A DNA stretch of 64,000 nt from Fonsecaea monophora (Eukaryota; Ascomycota; Eurotiomycetes; Chaetothyriales; Herpotrichiellaceae), in assembly GCF_001642475.1 (NCBI RefSeq), contig NW_019173970.1, forward strand, positions 206,438 through 270,437. Reading direction: 5' to 3'. This document shows positions 35,113-45,815 of this stretch, piece by piece. Both the position numbers and the translations under genes were made by a program. Each line of letters begins with the position of its first letter. The first letter of the stretch is position 1. The notes below the pieces were generated by a model. It saw only the letters and a list, made by a program, of their open reading frames with translations. It searched no databases and was not told the DNA's origin.

Positions 35113-37096
35113 ATGATGTTCCTCAAATCTGTCAAGGGTCGAGCCCTCTACCGGATAATGAGCTTGTGTTGCTCACTGGTAAGTATTTCGCACCCTGAGA
35201 CTCGTCGACTCATGCTTAGAGAAAAAAACAGTCCTTCTGCATGTACGGCTACGATGCTGGCGTCCTCGGCGGCGTCCAGACCACAGAACCTTTCCTTGAC
35301 GCCATGGGCCATCCCACGGGTACATATGTCATCCCCATGATTGCATCCTCCTACACACTGGCAGCCGCAGTATGCTCGCTCGCAGTCACCGTGCTCGGTA
35401 TGCCTCTGGGACGACGAGGCTGTATCCTGGCGGGCGACGCTCTCGTCATTATCGGAGCCAGCATCCAAGCCTCTGCTTGGTCGGTAGCTCAGATCATCGT
35501 CGGCCGTGTTCTTTGCGGGTTTGGCATCGGCTTCATCTCTTGCAGCGTTCCCACCTACGTGGCCGAGATGAGTATCACATCTAAAGAACGAGGACCCGAG
35601 GTGGGCGTGCAGTGCGCCTGGTTGATCTCCGGCGTCGCCCTGGCGTACTGGGTGACACTGGGATTCACACGGATGACGAACCAGGTCTCGTGGCGGTTCC
35701 CTATCGCCTTCCAAGCCTTCTTCGCCGTGGTGTCCATCATCGGCATGTTCTTCCTGCCCGACACCCCCAGATGGTACTACGCCAAAGGGCGCATCGCAGA
35801 AGGCGACAGCATTTTGATGCGGCTGCACGACCGCCCGCTGGAAGATCCCGCTGTCCAAGCCATGCGTGACGAGATCTTGGCCTCGATCAAACTCGAAGAG
35901 GAAGACGAGCATACATTCAACCTCCTGGATCTCCTTTGGGATCGAAGCGATATCCGCGCCGGTCGCCGGATCAGGATCTCCTTCTTGATCCTGTCCATCC
36001 AGCAAATGATGGGTTTGTTTTATTCCCCCTCTCGGTATTTCACAGTGGACTTTTATCTTTCTTCTTTGCTAACCAAGGAAATGCACAAAATAGGCATCAA
36101 CCTGTCCGTCTACTACTCCACCGTCATCTTCTCCCAAGTCGGCCTGTCGCCTTTCCTCGCCCAACTGCTCGCCGCGGTGATGAACACCGGCTTCGCCCTG
36201 GGGACGTACCCGCTCCCCTTCACGATCGAACGCTTCGGCCGCCGCCCCATCCTGATATGGTCGGCCGTCGTCTTGACATTCTGCATGCTCGTGTTTGTGA
36301 TCATGATCGGCCTGCCACATCCGACCCTGGCGACGCAGTGGACGGCCGTGGCGTTTGTGATTATCTACAACTTCGTGTTTGGCTACGGCTGGATCGGCGT
36401 GCCGTGGTTGTATGGACCTGAGGTGAGTTTTTTTTTTGTCGTGGAACGTGTCACACGTCTGCTGGACCTTGACTCCTCATCTCCGCGGGAGAGAGAGAGA
36501 GAGAGAGAGGGAAAAACCCCTTTGCGAAATTGACATTGACTGACCTTGGCGCCTCGCTGGATGTTTTGTGACAGATTGCACCGCTCAAACTTCGCCACCT
36601 CGGCGGCGCGGCTGGCGCGTTCGGCGAGTGGCTGTTCAGCTTCATCACCGTCTTCGCCGGGGGGATCGCGCTCCAAAATGTCGGGTGGAAGATTTGGATC
36701 TGGATGCTCTTGTCGTGCGCGGTCGCCGTGCCGTTTGTGTACTTTATGTGTCCCGAGGTATGTGTCTTATCGCTATCGCACTATCCGTTTGCCTCCCACC
36801 TTGTGTGTCTGTGTCTGTGTCTTGTGTCTGCTGTGTCTATTCTATTTTCTATCCACGATACAAGTCTCCCACAACAAATTTACTCTTTTTTTTTGGTTTT
36901 CTTTCTGACCTCGCCGGGTTATCAATCTACACAGACGACGGGCAAGACGCTCGAAGAGATCGACCTGATCTTCGCGAAACCCGAAGTGCGCGACTCGGCG
37001 CTCGCGGCGCGCACCATCCACGACCATCACCACGACACCATGGCGGTGCGGGAAAAGGAGCAGGTGATAGAGTATGAAGAGAAGGAGGGCGTTTGA
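35113..37096 (+). CDS. MFS sugar porter
   Basis: Predicted 506-residue, 12-helix hexose/polyol transporter of the sugar porter family (SP/HXT). Exons 35113-35178, 35232-36012, 36094-36422, 36575-36757 and 36935-37096, total 1521 bases. Family signatures: MYGYDAGVLGG in TM1, GMPLGRRG in loop 2-3, GRVLCGFGIGF in TM4, LPDTPRWYYAKGR before the central loop, ERFGRRPIL in loop 8-9, and PETTGKTLEEID at the end, recreated by the last splice. The two last introns (152 and 177 bp) are longer than the rest of the window, and one carries a GA microsatellite. The tail is His/Glu-rich. It faces the SDR gene, suggesting import plus oxidation or reduction of the same sugar or polyol. Confidence 0.93.
36489..36509. 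repeat. GA microsatellite in sugar porter intron 3
   Basis: About ten tandem GA units inside the 152-bp third intron of the sugar porter gene. Confidence 0.85.
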
Positions 37097-38024
37097 AGAA
37101 AACATCATGGGACCGGGGGGGGCAGAAACTCGGCACGACGAAAGGCGAGCCAAAAGGAATGTTTCACGGCGATGGATTTCCCCCGGTCGGTGGTCTGTAG
37201 GTGATAAGGTCATGAGTTTCAAGACGGGAGAGGCGAACAAAGCAAGCAAAGGAAAGGAAGACGGCAAAGGCGAATTGAGGGAATGAGCAGTGACAAATGA
37301 TAGAGAATAGATTTACAGAGTCGAAATGAACAAACAAGGCAAAAAAAAAAGTCAAATGTTCAAGGATTGTGAAACCATGGCGAGCGACCATGGCGATTGA
37401 CATACCTCATTACCTCACGCCTCACACCTCGTCCCTTGTACTATATATCGCCTATACCTCGGTTATACATGTATATGGACACATAGAATCCGGTATCTGT
37501 CCGAGCTGTTCGTTGGCTTGGGGTGGCCTGGCACGTCGTCCTGGTTTCCTGTCTTTGATACCCAAGGATAGGGCCCTAGCTATACCTACATACTTACTCT
37601 CCCTGTATCTCTACTCATCTATTTATCTACTCATCTTACCTCGTAGACGAGGTATAGACGTATCATCCAAATCGATATACCGTATATATACGCGACCACC
37701 GCTCTCTCGAGCCCCCTACTTTGTCCCACTCGACGAAAGACACAGACTTATGGAAGAGGATCGCAGAAGTGAGACTACACCACTCTTCCCCTGACCGTGT
37801 TGCGTGGAAATGATGATATGAACTCGGTACTTTCCTTGCAGCTCTATGTAGTAACCACTCAACGCCGCGCTCCAAAGAAGACATACAAAATGTGATGGTG
37901 AAATCTCCAACCGACTCATGCACTTGATTCCAGATACCATTACCTCTCTTCTCCCCTGCAACTCTTTCCCGTGGTCTCGATCCTCCTCCCCCCCTTCCTT
38001 TTCCCCGATTCAAGCCAGACCAGG
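37097..38024. other. Convergent intergenic region
   Basis: About 0.9 kb between the 3' ends of the sugar porter and the lysozyme-fold gene. No supported gene. It includes a perfect inverted repeat with 8-bp arms, TACCTCGT/ACGAGGTA, at 37637-37654 separated by 2 bases, and CTAC/TATC-rich simple sequence. Confidence 0.55.
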
Positions 38025-39749
38025 CTACGTGGATTTGCCGCCACTGATCCAGCCATCTACAGCCACGAAAAAGTTAGTGAGAAAACAAAAAAGGACCAAG
38101 TCCCTCGTGCAATATTTCCCAACGCAGGCCCGACAACAAGGAACAACCACTTACGTGTACGGTTTGCCACGTCGCAGACATAATCCGGCGTGCCAACACT
38201 TGCAGGGTCGCCCAGATCGCCGCTAGCGGCGATGCTCCCCGAGTTGTACACCCGTAGGGCCTCATAGATGTCGCCGTGCTGCTGCGTCAAGCACCCCTGG
38301 AGGTGAGTGGCGCCCATTTCGAGCATGCCGACGACATCCTCTAACGTGGGTGCTGTTGTCTAAATGAAGCCCGGGAGAAAGAGCGCAAAAGGCGCGGGAT
38401 CCCGTCAGCTCGGTCATGACGATATCAAACACAGTGTGTTGCATGGGAGACGTCTCCTTCTCCCAAGGATTTCGGGACAGGTTAGGCGGAAAGAGAAAGC
38501 TTACCGATGCAGCCAAACCCTGGCAACCTGAAGTTTGCATAAGTCCTCCCGTTGGCTCGTGGTCTGCGTCGTAGGTAGTCTATGCCAGCGCGCCACATGG
38601 TCAGTCAAAGTCGGACTCGGTTCCCACATATGGTTTCCATGGAAGAAACTTACCTGGACGAATAAATTCCCCGTACTTTCTTGCATGATGACACATAACA
38701 GGAGATATGACTCGACGCCGGTCTTTTGGCTGACCTCCTGAATTGCCTGGTCAATCTGACGACAAAGTCAGCAACGAAGCCCCGAAACACATGTCATGTC
38801 CGGCCGCAATCTTCTGAGCGATTCACCCGCTCGTAGATGGAATCATGCCGAGGCTGGTTGTACTCACCAAGGACACATATTGCTCCCCCCCATGTTGAGC
38901 GTTGGCCTGCACCATGGTGGGCTCGAATGTATGCCACAGATCCTCATAAGAACAAATGTGAGGATCGAATTCAGCAGCAAATGCTGATGCCGGGCCGTGC
39001 ACCTCATAGTAATGCGAATCGATAGGGGCGTGACCGCCGGCCTGAGCGCCACCGCCAGCCTGAGTGCCACCACTGCCCTGAGGGCCACCGCTGCCCTGAG
39101 CTCCTTGGCCACCCTGAGGGCCACCGCCGGCCTGAGTGCCACCACTGGCCGGAGTGCCACCGCTTCCTGGAGCGCCGTAGCTGCCCTGAGTGCCACCACT
39201 GCCCGGAGCGCCACCGCTGGCCGGAGCACCATAGCCACCCTGAGTGCCACCGCCGGCCTGAGCGCCGTATTCGTCGTCATCGCCGTATTCGTCCTCATCG
39301 CCGTAGCCAGCTTCACCGTAGCCACCTTCACCACCTGCACTGCCGTAGCCACCTGCACCGCCGTAGCCACCTCCACCGCCGTATTCTTCCTCTTCGCCGT
39401 ATTCTTCTTCTTCGCCGTATTCGTCCTCGTCGCCGTATTCGTCCTCATCACCCTGACCATAGCCAGTACCACCAATTGGACCAGAAGCGCCAAAACCACC
39501 GAGATCGGAAGCGGAGGCGGAAGTGAGATCGATGCCGTTGGGACCGGAGGCACCGGGACCACCGCCGGGACCACCAACATCAGAAACAGAGGCAGAAGTA
39601 AGATCGATACCAGTAGGGCCGGGTGGTCCAGAAGCGGCAGGACCACCGCCAGCACCGCCAAAACCACCAGGACCACCAGGATCGGCACTAGGATCAGCAG
39701 CCATATCGACAGAAGCAGAAGGAGGAGTAGCCGTAGCCGATTGTGCCAT
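38025..39749 (-). CDS. Lysozyme/SLT-fold protein with long repetitive Gly-rich N-terminus
   Basis: Predicted 431-residue protein. Exons 39749-38868, 38755-38654, 38579-38505, 38359-38155 and 38056-38025 (1296 bases). The last ~145 residues match fungal proteins of the lysozyme-like/transglycosylase SLT superfamily: IMQESTGN with the candidate catalytic Glu, EPTGGLMQTSGCQG, ALRVYNSGSI and DVANRTHGW. The first ~240 residues are low complexity: two copies of GIDLTSAS, a Tyr/Asp/Glu block (YGDEDEYGEEEEYG units) and a Gly/Ala/Gln/Ser block of GSGGTQ-like units. No signal peptide is visible at MAQSATATPPS, which is odd for this normally secreted family. An upstream exon may be missing from my model, or export may be unconventional. 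The 145-bp third intron is the least certain junction. Possible roles are bacterial or own-wall glycan cleavage. Confidence 0.75.
39005..39480. repeat. Degenerate tandem coding repeat in the lysozyme-fold gene
   Basis: GCC/ACC/GCCGTA-based short repeats. They encode Gly-Gly-Thr-Gln and Tyr-Gly-Asp/Glu units in the gene frame and keep antisense frames open by composition. Confidence 0.8.
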
Positions 39750-40786
39750 TGTATGTCAGGACCAACAACTCACGCGCGGTTGGAGTCTGGTGAAATCGAA
39801 TATCTGCTGCCTTTGTGAAGAAAACGTTTCCACGCTGCACGGGGAAATTCCATGTCATAAGGGCGAGCCCTTCTTACCTTTCTTTATATGACATCAAGCG
39901 TTATCCCTTTCCAGATACCCGTCTGAAAATAGCGTTCGATCTGGATTCGGACATGGTAATGGCAAAGTCAGGATCTGAGTATCGGCCCCCCAGCAGTATG
40001 TAACCAGATATATATATTTGGGCCAAGCCAGCTCGTAAGCGGGCGCAAGCCGCTTCCTGAGTGGGACTGGGAGATCTGCTCTGGGTGTGCGTAAGCCGGC
40101 GAAAGAGCGCTTGTAAGCAGAAACTGTTGGGCTAGTGTTTGAGTCCACTCACCACCTTGATACAGCATACGTTGCGCGCATCCCCAGGAATATAAAGCAT
40201 GGATAGGTGTAAGGGGCCAGAGTCAAATCACAAGATCGCGGGTCATGTTGGTGTCGTACCTTACTGACAATCTGTTTCTTTTGCTATATTCTAATCATCT
40301 GGGTCTTTTTGGCGTGGTATCCATCTGTTGTCGTTGTCTTATCATTGGCTGTGCTTGTGTATCTTGTTGCTGGCTGTCCTTCTGTTGACTTGCAACATAC
40401 TTACTCGATACCTTTGATGCCGTGGTGACTTTAGAGTTGTCTGGGCAGGAAGACCGAACGACTCCTAGTGGTCTGGGGAGAGGATGGCGAGCTGATATAT
40501 CCTAGTTCGATGTCTTGCTGCTTTTTTATGGCCCGTATTCCGGATGGTCCTCGTTCACAGCCGTGGAGGAGTAAACGGAAACATCCCGCAACCCCGGCAG
40601 GTCGAACTAGTTCCGATCTTCAGGAATAGATGGAGGCTAGGATGGTCGCACCTGTACGCGTTGATAAAAGGTATTCTGCCTTGATTCCCTCTCTTGCTTG
40701 TAGTCCGTGCCCTGTCTTACTATATAGATCCAGCTCGCAGTATATCATGTCCCACGTCTCCCCAAACCCAGTCGTGCATGCGGTGC
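39750..40786. other. Intergenic region
   Basis: About 1 kb between the start of the lysozyme-fold gene and the 3' end of the next sugar porter. No gene, RNA or repeat is supported. If the lysozyme-fold gene has a missing signal-peptide exon, it would lie in the first few hundred bases. Confidence 0.45.
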
Positions 40787-42555
40787 TCATATAACATCAT
40801 TGACTTCCTCAAGGTTGTACTGGCCCATTTTCCTGGGGGGCACTCGGTGCTGGAACAAATAATCAATCTCCTGAAATGTACGGCCTTTCAGCTCAGGTAC
40901 GTAGAAGTAGCTCCATAAAGTGCCCAAAAGGCAGGCTCCACCAAAGACAAAGCCGACTTTGCCCTTCAAATTGGCCTTGTCTGGGTTGACCATGTAAGGG
41001 ACCACAATGTTCATCACCGTGCCAAACACAGCTTGACATGCGGTGGCCAGACCGACCGTCTTCGCTCGAAGTGAGGGGGTGGAGACCTCACCGAGCAGGG
41101 CGAACGCAATGCAGCCGATTGTGATCTGGTAGATAAGAGCATAGACAACTGTGCAGGATGCCTGGACCCAGCGAGCAGCCGAAGTGTGGACGACGTCGAG
41201 AATGCCCATTAACATGAGGACAACAGTCATACCAATCATACCCCAGACGAACAGCTTTCTCCGACCCAGAGTGTTGATGGCAGCCCACGAGATCATGACG
41301 CCAACCACACCACAGGCCGTGACGCCAACGCCGAGGTTGAAAGCGTCCTTGGTCTGGATACCCGCAAGCTCGAAGAAGTAGGTCGAGAATCCCAACACAA
41401 AGACAATACCAGAGAGGTGTTGGCAAGCAAAGGCACCCACTGAGATGGTGGTGCGCACGAGGTTGGTGCCACGGAAGCATTGATCCCATCTTGCAGACTT
41501 GGTCAACTCGGCGTCCTCCTCGACGGTGCGAATAATCATGGCCAGCTTCGGTGCGACGTCGACATCTTTGCCGTGCAGACGCTCCAGCGCATGGCGAGCA
41601 TCGTCTATGCGACCACGGCGAACGTAGTACCACGGAGACTCGGGGGCAAATGGGAGTCCGACGAGAAGAATGGCTGGATAGACCTGTCAGACGTGGGACG
41701 TTTGCGGCAAGATAGGGGGATGAGTAATCTTACCAACAAACAACCATTGAATGGCAAAAGGCCCTCGAAAAGCCCAGCGATCAGGCCTGTCCCCAAATCC
41801 TTTGATAACGGCATTGGACAGGAGCTGGCCAATGACAATGGCAAAGTTGATGCCACCGGTGATTATACCACGAAGAACGACCGGCGCCACCTCAGAGCAG
41901 TAGAGGGGACCGATGGTAAGATAGAACCCAAGGCCAATCCCAAGGATCAACTTGCCGATGAGGAAAGCTGGTCGGGTGCTCGAGAAGACCTCGCCGAATA
42001 TCCCCCCAGTGACAAATAGCAGCCCCACGAGGAGCGAGTAACGACGGCCGATGCGGTCGGAGATCCATGAGCACATGAAGCCACCAAAAAATTGACCGAC
42101 GCTGGAGATGCTGTTGAAACCGCTCTGCCAGCTAGCAGGGATCACCGGGTCCCCTTTGTAGATGTAGCTGTCCCAAAAGTTAACCTGTGAACGGATCGCA
42201 AGAACAAACGTTCTCTAGGCGGGCCACTGCAGGCTTACCCGAATGTATACCGAAACTGGGGCACTGAGATCATGGCACCATTGACCTGTGCATCGAATCC
42301 CCTGGTCAAAAGTCGGTCAGTCCTTGGACGAGTAGCCACTTGAGGTGCCAATGTCACTTACCAGCCAATGCAACTGAAGGCAAAAAACACGCACCAGAAG
42401 ACAACGGTCCTGTGCTTCGAAAGGGCCTCCCAAGCTGAGAGATTGTGTTCTTCTTCAGCGGCTGCTCGAGCTTGTTCGACCTTTGGAGGGACATGTTCAA
42501 CGATCGAATCGATAGCCTTGCCATCGTGATGGTCGTCGATATTGACTTTCTCCAT
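40787..42555 (-). CDS. MFS sugar porter, maltose/alpha-glucoside permease-like
   Basis: Predicted 525-residue transporter. Exons 42555-42362, 42301-42239, 42167-41734 and 41673-40787 (1578 bases). The N-terminal cytosolic stretch is acidic, then GFDAQVNGAM (TM1), SDRIGRRYSLLVG (loop 2-3), GIGLGFYLTIGPLYCSEVAP (TM4), APESPWYYVRRGR (an ESPW variant of the PESPR motif), NTLGRRKLF and PELKGRTFQEIDYLF at the end. This motif set fits fungal alpha-glucoside:H+ symporters (Mal61/AmyB-permease-like). Two acceptors were chosen to preserve family sequence: the obvious AG at the end of introns 2 and 3 would break frame, while one 15-17 bases further restores FGYIYKGDPVIPASW and FVAILLVGLPFAP. It diverges from a Zn2Cys6 factor about 1 kb away. 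Confidence 0.9.
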
Positions 42556-43566
42556 GTTTGGGGACTTTGAGGTTCGCCCAGTTGTCAATGAAGATGGTGA
42601 TGGGTGAGTCCCGAGAGAAGTTGCCACCTTATCGCAGAATGTCCGACCTCAATGGCAGAGGGGACCGTGGGCTTTATGTATTGTCTCCATGCTTTGTGAG
42701 ATCCAGGTTTGGATCACGATGCATGTTCTGGAAGTCCTATCCAACCCCAGATTCATCCTTCAAGCATTCCCGTGCGCCGTTGAGGTCGATTTCGTGCATC
42801 CCGGGATTCCGCAGATGTTCTCATGGGACAAAAAGCTGCCTGCGGAGGGGGAGGCTGGCACCGGGTTTTGGGTAGCATCGAAGGAGGCGACGGGCACGGC
42901 ATGATGGTGATGGCTCTACCCCGCTGGACCCGAAGATGATCCTTGTGGCATGACTCGACCCGTTGGTTGAGACGAATGACAGCTCAGAGGGGTAAAGTGG
43001 TGTTGCAATCACACACCCACACAAGCCAGGGTCTGGGGTAGCGGTTGATACTGTGTGTAAAGTCGACTTGCTTATTGATTGCGCCTTTTCATATGTATTG
43101 TGACAGACGTCGTATTATTTCCTCATGCGGTGAGGCAAAAGGGTTTTCGGCTGGTCAAAGCGAAAGTCAGAGCGCAGCTACGGGCTTCTAGAAGGGCTGG
43201 GCGCAGTTACAAACGTGGCCCTTTCCGAGCCTCCCAACCTTCCCAAGGTCTTGGTTAATGGGTTGGCCTATCACCTATCAAAGCCTATTTAGGTCTCCCC
43301 CATCGTCCGGCTTGGGTATCCCTGGTGGATAACTTAGGCATTGCTAGGGCCCGTAGGGGCTTTTCATCTCCCCGCAACGAAACCAGTTTGCCAGTCCAGC
43401 TCAAGCAGCTTCTCCTCCAGCACTCCGCTGACTGGTCTTTATCACTCCCCGGCATTCCGCTCTTCCAACTTCTCATCCCTCCCTCTCCAGAAACCAGTAT
43501 CACTTCCCCAGATCTTCAAACCCCAGTTGTCCCGGTGGAGTAGAAAGCTCACTCCTGATATCGGCA
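42556..43566. promoter_or_regulatory. Divergent promoter of sugar porter and TF
   Basis: About 1 kb between head-to-head starts. No gene or recognised operator is seen. Confidence 0.45.
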
Positions 43567-45627
43567 ATGCAAATGGAAAGCTCGCTCCGCAACATTCTCC
43601 ATTATAACGAGCCTGCTTATGATTCCTCGTCTCTCCATACTGGCCATTTGCCGGCAACCATCCAGCAACATGGCTCTTTCATCGGCACAATGGAGGCTGA
43701 AAATGTCCTGAACGACTCGCGGAAGCGTCCTGCCACGCGGATAAAGTCCTCGTATCCGCGAAAGAGAGCCATCCAAGCCTGTCAGAAGTGCAGGGTCCGT
43801 CGAACAAAATGTAATAATGCTCGTCCAACCTGTTCCTCCTGCCTGTCGATCGGCGCCGAGTGCACATATAGCGAAGGAGACCATTCTACGTATGTCTGTG
43901 TGGCGGCACATCTTCGGACGTGCTACCTGGTAACGACCCTCTTCTGACCGTGGCAGCTTCGATTCCGCGAGCCTGGCAATTTTGGACAAGTTGAACACCA
44001 TCGAGGAGCTGTTGAAGTCGTCCAGTGCCCGGACTCAGATCGCCCCAGCAGCCCCCAGTAACGCAGCTGACAGCCCCAGCCGTGGAGTCCTGTCTCGGCT
44101 AAAGTCGCTGAATTCACCCAGTCTCGAAAGATCCAAGGATGCCGCCCCCTGTCACATGAACATCGAAGGAGTCTTATCGTGGTCAGTCTTTGATGATGTT
44201 AGTCCCAACCTGGACCTGAAAGGTCTCCTCAATTCCAGCCATGGCGCCTTACAGAACCTGTCAATCGTACCGGAATTTGACGAGCATGTCGCTGAAGAGG
44301 AGCTGGTGGCAAGGTTCATGAGCAATGTCTTCATTTACAATCCGGTCTTGGAGGAAGCCAAAATTCACCGGTATATGCGTGATGCCCGCTTCAACGGCAT
44401 CGGATGGGACGCACAGTCGTGCCTACTGGTGAGATGGCATCTTTCACAATCTTCTCGCCGAGGTCGCTGACTGTCGTGTAGCTCCTGATATATGCTCACG
44501 GCTCGATTGTTGGGCCATTTGACGGTGGACAACAGCAAGATGCCTCGTCATTTCGCTCGTCCCCGCAGTTCAAGCAGTCTGAGTCGTACTTCTCTGCAGC
44601 CCAGAAAAGGATGGGCCATCTCCTCTGCCGGACAGGTGTGTTGGAAGCGCAATGTTTCTTTCTGGCAGGGGTATATTTAATGGCAACACTTCGGCCAATG
44701 GAGGCGTGGAAGATGTTTGTCCAGGCTCTCGCCTGCTGTCAAGCCTTCTACACTGAGAAGGAATCGCCCGAAGCCGACAGGGAGGGGGAACAGCGTTTGC
44801 GGGAAAGCATCTACTGGACCTGCTTCAAATCAGAACTGTAAGAGGAAACTTTGAGACTGCAAGTATGATACTGAACCCTGGCCAGTGAACTCCGTCTCGA
44901 ATTGAATGTTTCTGAGACGTCGATTTGGGATCTCACCTATCCGGCCTTTTTCCCTTCTCCGCCCGAGGGTCTTCGATCCCAACGAGAAATAGTGTGGTAT
45001 TTCTATCTTGCTGAAATCGCCCTTCGACGACTGGGCAACAGAATCCTCAATTTCATCTACGACAGCAAAGCCACGAGTTCCCTGTCCAATGCAGCCGAAT
45101 CTACCATTGGATTTGAACAACAAGCCGCAGACTGGATCCGATCGCTCCCGCAGGCGCTTGACCTCGACGCACCATCAGTGGGCGAGGAGAGCGACCTGCA
45201 TGACTCGCTGAAGTTTATACTAAAAGGCCACCTCCTTGACTGCTACGAGATGATGTATTGGCCCTTCATCGTCGCGGCGATCAACTATGACACTCCCGAA
45301 AGAACCCCGACCATCTCGACCGAGTCGCTCGACTCGTTTGTGCACAAAGCGCTGGCCGTGAGCGTGGAAAGAATTGAAAAGAACGAACAGGGGTTTTTCT
45401 ACCGCCATCATGGGACCTGGCTGATGCTACGGTCTTGCACGAGGAGTGCCCTCGTTCTTCTCGGCGCGGCCAGACTCGAGAACCTAACACTATTAATGCC
45501 GGATCGCTGGCGCGAGGCGGTGGGCAAAGTAATCGAGATGCTGAATTTCTGGCGGCGAGAAAGCAGAGACGTGGAAGACCGGTTGCGACTCGTCGAGACG
45601 TTGCTAGCCGGTCTGACGTTCAGTTGA
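43567..45627 (+). CDS. Zn2Cys6 transcription factor
   Basis: Predicted 630-residue regulator. Exons 43567-43889, 43957-44428, 44482-44837 and 44886-45627 (1893 bases). The zinc cluster ACQKCRVRRTKCNNARPTC plus SSCLSIGAECTY is C-x2-C-x6-C-x6-C-x2-C-x6-C at about residues 71-97, preceded by a basic SSYPRKRAI. A fungal-specific TF domain spans the centre (FMSNVFIYNPVLEEAKI, GVYLMATLRPMEAWKMFVQA, RESIYWTCFKSELELRLEL). This type is common in regulators of primary carbon or detoxification genes. Its position opposite the alpha-glucoside-type porter makes that transporter the first candidate target. It converges with the hydrolase fusion, 188 bp apart. Confidence 0.9.
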
Positions 45628-45815
45628 CGCGCGTGTTTTCTCTGAGTGGAATAGGTGCGATAGTCGTTGCCTTTTTCATGATACCATCATATGTCTGGGC
45701 GCTATTTACATCCATTACCGGCATTTCACGAGGTTATAACAAAAACATTGCATTGCCTGGAACGCGGATGGGCGGGGAAAAGAGAGAGAGAGAGAACAAA
45801 ACCCAATTCACATTC

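Noticed and set aside
38997..39818. 273-codon plus-strand frame over the Gly-rich repeat
   Set aside because: An Ala/Thr/Ser/Val-only translation produced by the repeat in antisense; the minus-strand frame continues by clean splices into a recognisable lysozyme-like domain.
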